NCBI RefSeq assembly: GCF_017163705.1
Contig: NZ_JAFIWB010000005.1
Location: 124,001-188,000 of the forward strand
Length of the DNA: 64,000 nucleotides
Origin: Xanthomonas bonasiae
GTDB lineage: Bacteria > Pseudomonadota > Gammaproteobacteria > Xanthomonadales > Xanthomonadaceae
Reading direction: 5' to 3'
The notes under the pieces were generated by a model, which had not been told where the DNA came from, made no database searches, and saw only the letters and a program-made list of their open reading frames with translations. Position 1 is the first letter of the stretch. Every line of letters begins with the position of its first letter. The translations under genes were made by a program, and so were the position numbers. Positions 25,441 to 33,890 of this stretch are shown here, one piece after another.

Positions 25441-25953
25441 CTATTCGATCTGCGCGTCCTCGCGCTTGGCCTCGGCCATCGCTTCCGGTTCCAGTTCCTC
25501 GGCGCTGCGGTTGAGCTTGACGAACACGCCCCAGGCGATCAGCAGCAGCGCCGCGCACAGGCCGACCGCGGTGGCGTAGGGCAGCTTGGCCGGGTCGTCG
25601 TGCATCAGTTCGAACACCGAGACCAGCGTCTCGATCGCCAGCGCGATGACGATGACCACGAAGAACCGCGACAGGTAGCGGCGCACGCGCGTCGGGCCGC
25701 TGATCTTGACGTCGCGCTGCACTTCTTCCTCGAAGATGGTCTGGCCCAGTTCCAGCGTCACCAGCGCCACGGTGAGCAGGCCGATCGCCTCCAGCACTAC
25801 GTTGAAGCGGTCGCGGATCACCAGGTCGCCGCCGGGGGTGAGGCCGTGCCACAGCTCCAGCACCGCCATCGCCACCAGGCCGGCGGCGCACAGCAGGAAC
25901 AGCAGGATGATCAGGAAATGGCCGCCGCGGAATAGTTTTTCCATGAACTTCAT
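25441..25953 (-). CDS. Integral membrane protein, four predicted helices
   Basis: 170 residues. Hydrophobic segments at about 13-37 (FLIILLFLLCAAGLVAMAVLEL), 55-72, 95-115 (FFVVIVIALAIETLVSVFEL) and 128-148 (ATAVGLCAALLLIAWGVFV), with the loop EEEVQRDVKISGPTRVRRYLSR between second and third and an acidic C-tail. This pattern resembles PsiE-like/DUF-type small membrane proteins of unknown role. Alternative starts at the internal Met (res 4) are equally possible. Confidence 0.75.
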   Translation of the reverse strand: MKFMEKLFRGGHFLIILLFLLCAAGLVAMAVLELWHGLTPGGDLVIRDRFNVVLEAIGLLTVALVTLELGQTIFEEEVQRDVKISGPTRVRRYLSRFFVVIVIALAIETLVSVFELMHDDPAKLPYATAVGLCAALLLIAWGVFVKLNRSAEELEPEAMAEAKREDAQIE

Positions 25954-26442
25954 CGCCGCTCGCCGTGGTCAGGTCGGCGAGCATAGGCGGGGCGGGCGTC
26001 AGCGGCGCGCGAAGAGGCGCGATGGACGGGGCGGACCTGCCGCAGCCGAGGACTCCCAGGCACGCAATGCGTTCCGCGGTGCCCGGAGGCGGCTGCCGCT
26101 TGGCGGATTGCGCTGCCCGGTCAGGCTGATCAGGGGATTGCAGCGGCGGCGGTGGATGGCCTCGGGCATCGGCTTCGGCGCGTCCTCGCGTCCCCGGTGA
26201 CCGGAGTAAGTGCCTGTCGCGGTGCAACCATTCCTGCACGCGCGATGGCAGGCCGGGCGGGGTGCGTTGTGGGAGGGACTTCAGTCCCGACGCGTGTCGG
26301 CCGGACAGCGCCATGGCGACGCGTGTCGCGGCCGGGCCCGCTCGCACCACACGCATGCCGGCGCATGGCGGTGCGCCTGCAGAGCGTGAGCCGCCCCGCT
26401 GCGAGGCGCGTCACTGTGGCGGCGTCGCCCGCCGCCATGCCT
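25954..26442. other. Intergenic region with a divergent REP-like element
   Basis: About 490 bp. Contains GTGGGAGGGACTTCAGTCCC at 26268-26289, a variant of the GGAGCGGCTTCAGCCGC family with A/T changes in both arms that preserve the palindrome. No gene is supported; open frames here are Arg/Pro-rich shadows. Confidence 0.5.
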
Positions 26443-27387
26443 TCAGCCTTGCGCCAACCCGGCCTGGTAAGCCTGCAGGTGGCAGTACGCGGCCAGCAGC
26501 CACGGTGCGGCATGGCCGGCGGCGCGGGCGCGGGCCAGCATGTCGCCGACGATGTGCTGCGCTTCCACCTGCTGCCCGGCTTCCAGGTCGCGCAGCATCG
26601 ACGCCTTCATCGGCGAGCCGGGCTGGGTCAGCAGCTGCAGCGCGTTGGCCTGCGCCGCTTCCGGCACCGGTTCGCCCGCGGCGGCGGCGACCGCCGTGCA
26701 TTCGGCATACAGCCCGCGCAGCAGGGCCACGCCGTCGTCGCTGGCGACGATGCGGCCGGTCGGCGCGCGCATCAGGCAGGTGGCCGCGGCCAGCGCGGTC
26801 AGGAAGGTGTACTTGATCCACTGCTCCTGCGCGATCCGCGGCGCGGCCAGGTGGTCGATGCCGGCCTGCGCGCAGGCCGCGGCCAGGTCGCGCACGCGCG
26901 CGCTGTCGGCGCCGCGCCCGTCGCGCTCGCCGAAGGTCAGCGAGGCCGGCTTGCCCAGGTGCTGGACGCTGCCGTCCGCGCCCAGCGTGGCGCTGATGAA
27001 GCACAGCCCGCCGAACACGCGTTCGGCCCCGAAGCGCGTGTCCAGCAGCGGATAGTGGCGCAGGCCGTTGAGGATCGGCAGCAACGCGGTGTCGCGGCTC
27101 ATCGCCGGCGCCAGCGCGTCCAACGCGCTGTCCAGATCGTAGGCCTTGCAGCTGAGGATCACCAGGTCGAATGGCTGTGCGGCGGCCGTTGCCGGCAAGG
27201 TATCGGCGGTCAGCGTGGTCACCGCGATGTCGGCATCGCCGCGCGGGCTGCGGATGCGCAAGCTGTCGCGCTGCAGGCGCGCGGCCCGCGCCGGGCGGAC
27301 CAGGAAGGTGACATCGACGCCGGCCTGGGCCAGGCGTCCGCCGAAGTAGCCGCCGGTCGCGCCGGCGCCGAGGATCAGGATGCGCAT
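26443..27387 (-). CDS. panE: 2-dehydropantoate 2-reductase (ketopantoate reductase)
   Basis: 314 residues. NADPH-dependent reduction of ketopantoate to pantoate in pantothenate/CoA synthesis, or an ApbA-like paralogue. Rossmann motif LILGAGATGGYFGGRLAQAG at the N-terminus, ILSCKAYDL with the conserved Lys, LNGLRHYPLL with Asn, the catalytic Lys in QEQWIKYTFLTALA, and the C-terminal GSPMKASMLRDLEAGQQVEAQHIVGD block, which is highly specific for the family. No other pan genes nearby. The start ATG at 27387 leaves no room for a longer N-terminus. Confidence 0.92.
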   Translation of the reverse strand: MRILILGAGATGGYFGGRLAQAGVDVTFLVRPARAARLQRDSLRIRSPRGDADIAVTTLTADTLPATAAAQPFDLVILSCKAYDLDSALDALAPAMSRDTALLPILNGLRHYPLLDTRFGAERVFGGLCFISATLGADGSVQHLGKPASLTFGERDGRGADSARVRDLAAACAQAGIDHLAAPRIAQEQWIKYTFLTALAAATCLMRAPTGRIVASDDGVALLRGLYAECTAVAAAAGEPVPEAAQANALQLLTQPGSPMKASMLRDLEAGQQVEAQHIVGDMLARARAAGHAAPWLLAAYCHLQAYQAGLAQG

Positions 27388-27436
27388 CTGCTAGAGCCTT
27401 TGGGTGGTGAGGGAAAATCCGATCTGCAGGGCGAAG

Positions 27437-27886
27437 CTAGTCCTTGGCTTCCTGCTTGGGTAGTGGGCCGATCAGCGCCTCGATGTCGGTGCGCACTTCG
27501 GCGCACTGCTCCTGTTCGTGCGCTTGGCGTTGCACAGGGTCGTGGCCGTCGTCTTGCGCGTCGATGGTGGCCATCAACTGGCGGAAATCGTCGAAGCCGG
27601 CCTTCATCGCCGCACTGTTCTCGGCCACATCGAAGTCGGCGTTCGCAGCCAGCGCGCGCTCACGCGCGGCGTGTTGCAGGGCTTCTGCGAAGCGAACGAA
27701 CTCGGTCCGCTGCAGACCGCAGTAACGCGCCTGCGCCAGCTGCACGCCATCGGCCTGGGCGTGGCGGTACAGCCTGTCGGCGTCCGGCACGACCGGATCC
27801 TGACCGGCCGCGCAAGCGGCGGGCGTTGCCGCCGCGACAAAGCCGCACAGCAGCCACAGCGGCAATGCGCCTGTGGCGCGGCGCAT
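27437..27886 (-). CDS. Hypothetical secreted protein, ~149 aa
   Basis: Signal peptide MRRATGALPLWLLCGFVAAATPAACA followed by a helical domain with three conserved-looking cysteines (the first in the signal region, RYCGLQ and EQCAEV), probably periplasmic with one disulfide. No family recognised. The ATG lies two bases after the stop of the ABC permease gene; a TTG one codon pair upstream overlaps that stop. It may be translated from the ABC operon mRNA, although its Shine-Dalgarno is weak. Confidence 0.65.
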   Translation of the reverse strand: MRRATGALPLWLLCGFVAAATPAACAAGQDPVVPDADRLYRHAQADGVQLAQARYCGLQRTEFVRFAEALQHAARERALAANADFDVAENSAAMKAGFDDFRQLMATIDAQDDGHDPVQRQAHEQEQCAEVRTDIEALIGPLPKQEAKD

Positions 27887-27888
27887 GC

Positions 27889-28704
27889 TCAACTACGCAA
27901 TCCCACCCCACGCCGCAGCAGCCACAGCGCCAGCGCGCTGAGCACCGCGACGAAGCCCAGCATCAGCGCGTAGGCCACCCACACCGGCACGTCGCTGCTG
28001 CCGAGCAGGCCGTAGCGGAAGGCGTTGACCATGTAGAAGATCGGGTTGGCATGGGTGGCGGCCTCGGCCCAGCCGGGCAGCAGCTTCACCGAATAGAACA
28101 CGCCGCCCAGGTAGGTCAGCGGGGTCAGGATGAAGGTCGGCACGATGGCGACGTCGTCGAACTTCTTCGCGTAGACGGCGTTGATGAAGCCGGCCAGCGA
28201 GAAGATCGTCGCGCCCAGCAGCACCGTGGTCAGCGTCACCAGCGGGTGCGGGATGCGCACCGGGGTGAAGAACATGGCGATGATCAGCACCAGCACGCCG
28301 ACCATCAGTCCGCGCAGCACCGCGCCGGCCACGTAGCCCCACAGGATCACCCAGTTCGGCATCGGGCTGACCAGCAGTTCCTCGACGTGGCGGCCGAACT
28401 TGGCGCCGAAGAAACTGGAGCTGATGTTGCCGTAGCTGTTCTGGATCACGCTCATCATCACCAGGCCGGGGACGATGAACTGCATGTAGCTGTAGCCGCC
28501 CATGTCGCCCACGCGCGAGCCGATCAGCCCGCCGAAGATCAGGAAGTACAGGGTCATGGTGATCGCCGGCGGCACCAGGGTCTGGCCCCAGATGCGCAGG
28601 ATGCGCTTGACCTCGCGGCGCACCACGGTGCCCAGCGCGACCCAGTTGCGCTGGGCCGGCGTGGTCTCGGGGAGGAGGGATTGCGGTTTGGCGGTGGTGT
28701 TCAT
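27889..28704 (-). CDS. ABC-2 type transporter permease (YadH-like)
   Basis: 271-residue inner-membrane permease. The ABC-2 pattern is clear: VRREVKRILRIWGQTLVPPAITMTLYFLIFG, the YMQFIVPGLVMMSVIQNSY segment and EELLVSPMPNWVILWGYVAGAVLRG, followed by four more helices with the family motif ILTPLTYLGGVFYSVKLLP and ANPIFYMVNAFRYGLLG. It resembles E. coli YadH. It follows the ATPase gene by 21 bp; together they make a two-component exporter of unknown substrate. Confidence 0.93.
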   Translation of the reverse strand: MNTTAKPQSLLPETTPAQRNWVALGTVVRREVKRILRIWGQTLVPPAITMTLYFLIFGGLIGSRVGDMGGYSYMQFIVPGLVMMSVIQNSYGNISSSFFGAKFGRHVEELLVSPMPNWVILWGYVAGAVLRGLMVGVLVLIIAMFFTPVRIPHPLVTLTTVLLGATIFSLAGFINAVYAKKFDDVAIVPTFILTPLTYLGGVFYSVKLLPGWAEAATHANPIFYMVNAFRYGLLGSSDVPVWVAYALMLGFVAVLSALALWLLRRGVGLRS

Positions 28705-28725
28705 TGGCGTCCAGCGAAAGAGGGG

Positions 28726-29733
28726 TCAGGCGGCGGCGGGCGGCTGCTTCGGCGAGTCCGGCGCCGAGGCCGGGCCGCTTGCGCCGTCCCGGTTGTCCCC
28801 GGTGAGGCGCACGAACAGCTCCTCCAGGCGGTTGCTCTTGGTGCGCATCGAGCGCACGCGGATGCCGGCGCTGCCGAGCGCGGCGAACACGCGGTTGAGG
28901 TCCATCGCCCGCGGCATGTCCAGGTCCAGCGTATGCGCGTCCTGCGCGAGCAGGGTGGTGCCCTCGATCGCCGGCAGCTGTGCCGGCAGTTCGCCGTCGA
29001 TGTCGAGCAGGAAGCCTTCCACGTCGAGCTTGGCCAGCAGTTCGCGCATCGGGCCCTGTTCGACGATGCGGCCGCGGTCGATGATCGCCAGGTTGCGGCA
29101 CAGGCTCTCCGCTTCCTCCAGGTAGTGCGTGGTCAGGATGATGGTGGTGCCGGCGCCGTTGATCTCGCGCAGCACGCGCCACATGTCGCGGCGGATCTCG
29201 ATGTCCACGCCGGCGGTGGGTTCGTCCAGGATCAGCAGGCGCGGCTGGGTCATCATCGCGCGGGCGATCATCAGCCGCCGCTTCATGCCGCCGGACAGGG
29301 TGCGGCTCATCACCTGCGCCTTGTCCCACAGGTGCGCGCGCTTGAGCTCCACTTCGGCCTGGTGCTCGGCCTGCGCGCGCGGCATGCCGTAGAACCCGGC
29401 GTAGTTGACCAGGATGTCGAAGGGCTTCTCGAACAGGTTGAAGTTGATCTCCTGCGGGACCAGGCCGAGCAGGCGCATCGCCGCGCTGCGCTGGGTGGTC
29501 AGGTCGGTGCCGAACACTTCGACCTGGCCGGCGCTGAGGTTGACCAGCGAGCTGATGATGCCGATCAGGGTGGACTTGCCGGCGCCGTTGGGGCCGAGCA
29601 GGGCGAAGAAATCGCCGGGCAGCACGTCCAGCGACACGCCGTGCAGCGCCTGCACGCCGTTGTCGTAGGTCTTGCGCAGCTCGCGCACGCGCAGCGCGGG
29701 CACCGGGGAGGGGAGCGGGGAGGCGATATTCAA
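28726..29733 (-). CDS. ABC transporter ATP-binding protein (YadG-like)
   Basis: About 335 residues. Walker A LLGPNGAGKSTLIG, Q-loop LVPQEINFNLFEKPFD, signature LSGGMKRRLMIARAMM, Walker B LLILDEPTAGVDIEIR and H-loop LTTHYLEEAE are all present, and a C-terminal ~90-residue extension contains IDRGRIVEQGPMRELLAKLDVEGFLL, as in YadG. I choose the TTG at 29733, preceded by AAAGGG; upstream frame overlaps the divergent gene's promoter. Partner of the downstream permease. Confidence 0.92.
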   Translation of the reverse strand: MNIASPLPSPVPALRVRELRKTYDNGVQALHGVSLDVLPGDFFALLGPNGAGKSTLIGIISSLVNLSAGQVEVFGTDLTTQRSAAMRLLGLVPQEINFNLFEKPFDILVNYAGFYGMPRAQAEHQAEVELKRAHLWDKAQVMSRTLSGGMKRRLMIARAMMTQPRLLILDEPTAGVDIEIRRDMWRVLREINGAGTTIILTTHYLEEAESLCRNLAIIDRGRIVEQGPMRELLAKLDVEGFLLDIDGELPAQLPAIEGTTLLAQDAHTLDLDMPRAMDLNRVFAALGSAGIRVRSMRTKSNRLEELFVRLTGDNRDGASGPASAPDSPKQPPAAA

Positions 29734-29833
29734 GGCGGACCCTTTCGCGCCCTGTTGACGGCGCTGAAGAAATGCAGCCGCTATTATAGAAGACCTCGTG
29801 GGCTCGGCCCCGGCCATAGACTGTTGCATCCGC

Positions 29834-30583
29834 GTGCCTGCCCAATTCCCGTTGAAACTGGTCGACCGCCACATGCTGGCCCCGGCCGTCGGCCACTACC
29901 GCTTCGTCCGCGACGACGGCCAGCCGCTGCCGTTCGTGCCCGGCCAGTTCGTGCAGGTGCACTTCCACTACGCCGACGGCACCGCCACCAAGCGCAGCTA
30001 TTCGCTGGCCACCCGCCACGATCCGTCGCAGCCGGCCGATGCGACGGTCGAGATTGCGGTCAGCTTCGTCGCCGGCGGCGCGGCCACGGCCTTGTTCGAA
30101 GGCCTGGAGATCGGCGGGCAGGTCTGCGCCAGCGGTCCGTACGGCCGCTTCTGCCTGAACCAGGGCGACAGCAACCGCCGCTACCTGCTGATCGCCACCG
30201 GTACCGGCGTCACCCCGTACCGCTCGATGTTGCCGCTGCTGGAAGCGGCGATGGCCGAGCGCGGCGCGGAGGTGGTACTGCTGCTGGGCGCGCGCACGCC
30301 GGCCGAGCTGCTGTACGGCGACGAATTCCGCGCCTTCGCCGACGCGCATCCGCGCTTCCGCTTCGTGCCGTGTTTCTCGCGCGAACTGCCCGCCGCGCCG
30401 CATGCGGACGTGCGCCACGGCTACGTGCAGCAGTTCCTCGGCGAGTTCGCGCCGCAGGCCGACGGCGATATCGCCTATCTGTGCGGCAATCCGAACATGG
30501 TCGACGCCTGCTTCGATGCGCTGAAAGAGGCGGGTCTGCCGGTGCAGCACATCCGCCGCGAGAAGTACGTCAGCAGCAAGTAG
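29834..30583 (+). CDS. Ferredoxin/flavodoxin--NADP reductase-type flavoprotein
   Basis: About 249 residues with FAD then NAD(P) domain. FAD motif TKRSYSLATRH (RxYS), phosphate loop VSFVAGGAATALFEGLEIGGQVCASGPYGRF, NAD(P) GTGVTPYRSMLPLL, YLCGNPNMVDACFDAL and C-terminal REKYVSSK. It shuttles electrons between NADPH and a small iron-sulfur or flavin carrier. The start is uncertain: GTG at 29834 gives PAQFPLKL, matching family N-termini; GTG at 29798 lies just downstream of TATTAT and would be nearly leaderless. Divergent from the YadG-like gene. Confidence 0.85.
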   Translation: MPAQFPLKLVDRHMLAPAVGHYRFVRDDGQPLPFVPGQFVQVHFHYADGTATKRSYSLATRHDPSQPADATVEIAVSFVAGGAATALFEGLEIGGQVCASGPYGRFCLNQGDSNRRYLLIATGTGVTPYRSMLPLLEAAMAERGAEVVLLLGARTPAELLYGDEFRAFADAHPRFRFVPCFSRELPAAPHADVRHGYVQQFLGEFAPQADGDIAYLCGNPNMVDACFDALKEAGLPVQHIRREKYVSSK

Positions 30584-30696
30584 CGCCTGCGCGCCGTCGC
30601 TCGCCATACGCCGGCGCCTGGTGGCTCGCTTCCTGCCCGCGCCGGACATCGCTCCGGGCGCTGCAGCGTTTGCTCGGCACGGGGCCCGCGCCTCGG

Positions 30697-31590
30697 CTAC
30701 GCGGCCGAGGTCAGGCGTTGCCGGGTGTCCTTGATGTCCTTGCCCGGCGGCATGCCGAACATGCGGCCGTATTCGCGCGTGAACTGTGGAACGCTTTCGT
30801 ACCCCACCGCCGAGGCCGCCCTGCCGATCGTCGCGCCTTCCGCCAACAGCAGGCGCCTGGCCTCGATCAGGCGCAGCTGCTTCTGGAACTGCAGCGGGGT
30901 CAGCGAGGTGATCGCGCGGAAGTGCACGTGGAACGTCGACAGGCTCATTCCCGCCGCGTCCGCCAGCTGCTCCATGCGCAACGGCCTGGCGAAGTCCGAG
31001 CGGATCCTGGCCACCGCGCGGCCCACCCGCCGGGCATGGCTGTCGGTGACGCCCAGCGCGCGCATCGCGCCGCCGTGCCGCCCCGACAGCAGCCAGTAGT
31101 GCAGCTCGCGCAGCAACTGCGGGCCCAGCACGTGGACCGACGCGGGGCGGTCCAGCAGGCGGATGAGCCTGTCCGCGGTGTCGGCGACTTCCGCCTCGGT
31201 CGGATCGACGCGTACCGGCGACCCCATCGCGAAAGGGGTCGTGCCCATCTCGGCCACCAGCGATGCGATCGTGGCCGGATCCAGCTCCACCACGCAGGCG
31301 TAGTAGGGCGCGGCGAGCGAGGCACGGGTGATCTGGCTGACCGTGGGCACTTCCGCGGTGACCAGCAGGGACTCGCCGGCACCGAAGTCGTAGCTGCTGC
31401 TGCCCATCGTGACCTGCTTCCTGCCCTGCAGCACCAGCGCCACCAGCGGCCTGCAGATGGCGTAGTGCAATGGCGTCGGCCGGGTCTCGCGCAGGATCGC
31501 AAGCCCGGGCAAGGGCGTGCGCGCGACCCCGGCCTCGTCGACGTTCGCATCGGCGTAGCGACGCGCGGTTTCCAACAGATTCGCAGGCAT
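30697..31590 (-). CDS. AraC-family transcriptional regulator with AraC_N domain
   Basis: 297 residues. The N-terminal half has the AraC_N (PF06719-type) pattern CRPLVALVLQGRKQVTMGSSSYDFGAGESLLVTAEVPTVSQI followed by ELHYWLLSGRHGGAMRALG. The C-terminal ~100 residues have two helix-turn-helix units: LRMEQLADAAGMSLSTFHVHFRAITSLTPLQFQKQLRLIEAR and GRAASAVGYESVPQFTREYGRMFGMPPGKDI. Divergently transcribed from an SDR gene 236 bp away, its likely target. The intervening DNA contains GGCAAGAAAT repeats. Confidence 0.93.
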   Translation of the reverse strand: MPANLLETARRYADANVDEAGVARTPLPGLAILRETRPTPLHYAICRPLVALVLQGRKQVTMGSSSYDFGAGESLLVTAEVPTVSQITRASLAAPYYACVVELDPATIASLVAEMGTTPFAMGSPVRVDPTEAEVADTADRLIRLLDRPASVHVLGPQLLRELHYWLLSGRHGGAMRALGVTDSHARRVGRAVARIRSDFARPLRMEQLADAAGMSLSTFHVHFRAITSLTPLQFQKQLRLIEARRLLLAEGATIGRAASAVGYESVPQFTREYGRMFGMPPGKDIKDTRQRLTSAA

Positions 31591-31641
31591 AAGCAGACCC
31601 TAGCGCGTGATCGCAGCGGGCACAATCGAGTTGGATGATTG

Positions 31642-31746
31642 GGCAAGAAATTCGCAAGAAAAGGCAGGGGTGCGCTGAGTTTTTGCGGGTAAATGAGGGG
31701 TTCTTCAGGTTCGTTGGTGCGAATTCTGGACGAATAGGCAAGAAAT
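31642..31746. promoter_or_regulatory. GGCAAGAAAT repeats between araC-type and SDR genes
   Basis: GGCAAGAAAT occurs at 31642-31651 and 31737-31746, with a related CGCAAGAAAA at 31653-31662, all in the same orientation. Direct repeats are the usual AraC-family site architecture, and ~95 bp between exact copies allows looping. Inferred operator for the AraC/SDR pair. Confidence 0.4.
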
Positions 31747-31826
31747 GGGCTGGATCGGGAAACTGCGCGAGGGCGTTCCGTCCGATCGTTTCTCCACCCC
31801 GCAACATCCACCCCCTGGAGATCCCC

Positions 31827-32759
31827 ATGACGTCGATCACCCTCATCACCGGTGCCAACCGCGGCCTCGGCCGCAATACCGCCATCAGCATCGCCCGCCG
31901 TGGCGGCGATGTCCTGCTGACCTACCGCAACGGCGCCGACCAGGCCAAGGCCGTCGTCGCCGAAATCGAAGCGATGGGCCGCAAGGCGGTGGCCTTGCCG
32001 CTGGACGTGAGCGACGTGGCGTCCTTCGGCGCTTTCGCCGACGCAGTGCGCAGCGCCCTGTCCGTCACCTGGTCCCGGACCGACTTCGACCACCTGCTTA
32101 ACAATGCCGGCCATGGCGAGATGGCCATGCTCGCAGAGACGACCGAAGCCCAGTTCGACGCGCTGTTCGCGACCCACGTCAAGGGCGTGTACTTCCTGAC
32201 CCAGGCGCTGCTGCCGCTGATCGCCGATGGCGGCCGCATCGTGAACTTTTCCTCCGGCCTGACCCGCGTATCGATGCCGGGCTTCTCTGCCTACGCGGCC
32301 GCCAAGGGCGCCGTCGAGATCCTGTCGGTCTACATGGCCAAGGAATTCGGTGGCCGCGGCATCGCGGTGAACACCGTGGCCCCGGGCGCGATCGAAACCG
32401 ACTTCCTGGGCGGCGCGGTGCGCGACCTGCCCGATCTGAACAGGCAGTTCGCCGACATGACCGCCCTGGGGCGGGTGGGCGTGCCCGACGACATCGGCCC
32501 GATGGTCGCCAGCCTGCTCGGCCCGGACAACCGCTGGGTCAACGCGCAGCGGATCGAGGTGTCGGGCGGGCAGGCCATCTGGCCGACGGTCCCGCGAGGC
32601 TCGGAAGGCGTCGGCCTGCTGGCCGGCGCTTTTGTGCGGCGACGGCAGAGCGCACGCAAGGGTGCGGCCTGTGTGCGATCGCAGCGCGACGGAGCTGCCG
32701 ATGTCGCAAGGAGACGGATGCGCAGTGCGATCGCAGAGAGGTCCTGCGCGACTGTCTGA
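31827..32759 (+). CDS. Short-chain dehydrogenase/reductase with atypical C-terminal tail
   Basis: Classical SDR: cofactor motif TGANRGLGRN, LLNNAGHGEMA, catalytic Ser in FSSGLTRV, YAAAKGAVE with Tyr and Lys, and VAPGAIETDF. The fold ends at about residue 250 (VSGGQAIWP), the normal SDR C-terminus. The reading frame then continues ~60 residues that are Arg/Ala/Ser-rich and show no pattern (PTVPRGSEGVGLLAGAFVRRRQSARK...), suggesting a lost stop codon or a small frameshift at the 3' end. Substrate unknown. Regulated probably by the divergent AraC protein. Confidence 0.85.
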   Translation: MTSITLITGANRGLGRNTAISIARRGGDVLLTYRNGADQAKAVVAEIEAMGRKAVALPLDVSDVASFGAFADAVRSALSVTWSRTDFDHLLNNAGHGEMAMLAETTEAQFDALFATHVKGVYFLTQALLPLIADGGRIVNFSSGLTRVSMPGFSAYAAAKGAVEILSVYMAKEFGGRGIAVNTVAPGAIETDFLGGAVRDLPDLNRQFADMTALGRVGVPDDIGPMVASLLGPDNRWVNAQRIEVSGGQAIWPTVPRGSEGVGLLAGAFVRRRQSARKGAACVRSQRDGAADVARRRMRSAIAERSCATV

Positions 32760-32887
32760 AAACGCCTCCGTGCCTGGCCACGATGCAGCTGCCGGCGCGA
32801 TGCCGAGGTGCGTGTTGCGGCAATCGCGCGCGACGCCGACGCTGCGACTCTGACGGATTGCGCGACGGCATCGCCTGTCGCCAGCGG

Positions 32888-32950
32888 CTGTAAAGGACGC
32901 TTGACAGCCGCGACCGGCGCGCGCATCCTCCTGTAAAGCGTGCTTGACAG
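32888..32950 (+). promoter_or_regulatory. Twin 20-bp palindromic operators upstream of the XRE operon
   Basis: CTGTAAAG-N4-CTTGACAG occurs twice in the same orientation, at 32888-32907 and 32931-32950, 43 bp apart (about four helical turns). Arms match at 7 of 8 positions. Each right arm contains TTGACA, a perfect -35 hexamer, so binding would occlude RNA polymerase. The obvious ligand is the XRE regulator encoded two genes downstream. Confidence 0.7.
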
Positions 32951-33029
32951 GGGGATGTATGCGAAACGTCGTGATGGCATTCGATTGGTGCCGGCCAGAG
33001 ACGGTCGGCGCTGCGGTCGGGGCGCGGCC

Positions 33030-33611
33030 GTGAACCGCTGCAAGCGCAGCGCGATCGTGGTGCTGGGCGTGAGCGTCGCGCTGCTCGCGGTCACGCCGTG
33101 GCTGCGGCTGTTGCGCGGCGACGACTATTTTCGCGGGCTGTGGTTCGGGCTGTGCATCGGCGGCATCTTCCTGGCGCTGATGCTGTGGTGGTCGCCGGGC
33201 AGCCTGCGCGACAGCGCGCCGCCGGCGCTGGCGCGCCGCTACTACCGCGAGTTCGGGTTGCCGATGCTGCTCTACGTCGGCGTGATGCTGTGCTGGAGAC
33301 GCCTGCTCGGCAGCGTGGAGGCGGACTGGGCGCGGGTGCTGATCGCACTGCTGCCGGCGCTGCTGGTGGCGCTGGTGATCCGTGCGGTGGCGCGCTTCGT
33401 GCGCGACTCCGACGAGATGCAGCGGCGCATCGAGCTGGAGTCCATCGCCATCGCCGCCGGGCTGGTCGCCGGCGGCTACATGACCGCCGGTTTCCTGCAG
33501 GCCGCGGGCACGATCGCGGTGCCGGCAGCGGCGGCGATGCTGTGGGTGTTCCCGCTGCTGTGCGCGACCTACGGCATCGCCAAGGGCGTGAATGCGCGCC
33601 GCTACCAATGA
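33030..33611 (+). CDS. Five-to-six-helix membrane protein of an XRE regulator operon
   Basis: About 193 residues. Hydrophobic segments: SAIVVLGVSVALLAVTPWLRL, LWFGLCIGGIFLALMLWW, GLPMLLYVGVMLCW, RVLIALLPALLVALVIRAVARFV, and two near the end (IAAGLVAGGYMTAGFLQ, MLWVFPLLCATYGIA). The RDSDEMQRRIELESIAIA motif between helices is characteristic of small membrane proteins paired with YozG-like regulators. The GTG at 33030 (GGGG upstream) is favoured over an ATG at 32955 whose Shine-Dalgarno is too close. It overlaps the regulator gene by ATGA. Confidence 0.75.
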   Translation: MNRCKRSAIVVLGVSVALLAVTPWLRLLRGDDYFRGLWFGLCIGGIFLALMLWWSPGSLRDSAPPALARRYYREFGLPMLLYVGVMLCWRRLLGSVEADWARVLIALLPALLVALVIRAVARFVRDSDEMQRRIELESIAIAAGLVAGGYMTAGFLQAAGTIAVPAAAAMLWVFPLLCATYGIAKGVNARRYQ

Positions 33612-33808
33612 ACAGCCGCATCCGCGAACTGCGCGAGGCCCGCGGCTGGTCGCAGGGCGAGCTGGGCGAGCGGCTGGGCGTGTCGCGGCAGACCATCAAC
33701 GCGCTGGAAACCGGCAAGTACGATCCGAGCCTGCCGCTGGCGTTCCGTATCGCGCGGCTGTTCGCGCACAGTATCGAGCAGGTGTTCCTGTTCGACGATT
33801 CCGAGTAG
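33608..33808 (+). CDS. XRE-family helix-turn-helix regulator, 66 aa
   Basis: A minimal Cro/CI-type DNA-binding protein consisting of the helix-turn-helix alone: IRELREARGWSQGELGERLGVSRQTINALETGKYDPSLPLAFRIARLFAHSIEQVF. This is the YozG/YvaO-like compact type, usually in a two-gene unit with a membrane protein that may sequester it. Start overlaps the preceding stop (ATGA). It is the likely ligand of the twin palindromes at 32888-32950. Confidence 0.95.
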   Translation: MNSRIRELREARGWSQGELGERLGVSRQTINALETGKYDPSLPLAFRIARLFAHSIEQVFLFDDSE

Positions 33809-33890
33809 CCCTTCCGACCTGCCATCGGTCACCTACGACGCCATGCTCCGGCATGGCATCCTGCAAGCCATGAACTCAAGGATGCGAACC

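Noticed and set aside
29755-29787. TTGACG...TATTAT promoter for the ferredoxin-NADP reductase
   Set aside because: Spacing is 21 bp, too long for a normal sigma-70 promoter; TATTAT alone may still be a -10 or, on the other strand, TATAAT for the ABC operon.
26152-31638. 1828-residue plus-strand open frame
   Set aside because: It lies antisense to panE, both ABC genes and the AraC gene and is a low-complexity Arg/His/Gln string. The true genes on the other strand have full motif sets.
27893-31891. 1332-residue minus-strand open frame
   Set aside because: It is in another frame of the minus-strand ABC and AraC genes and antisense to the FNR gene; no domain text.
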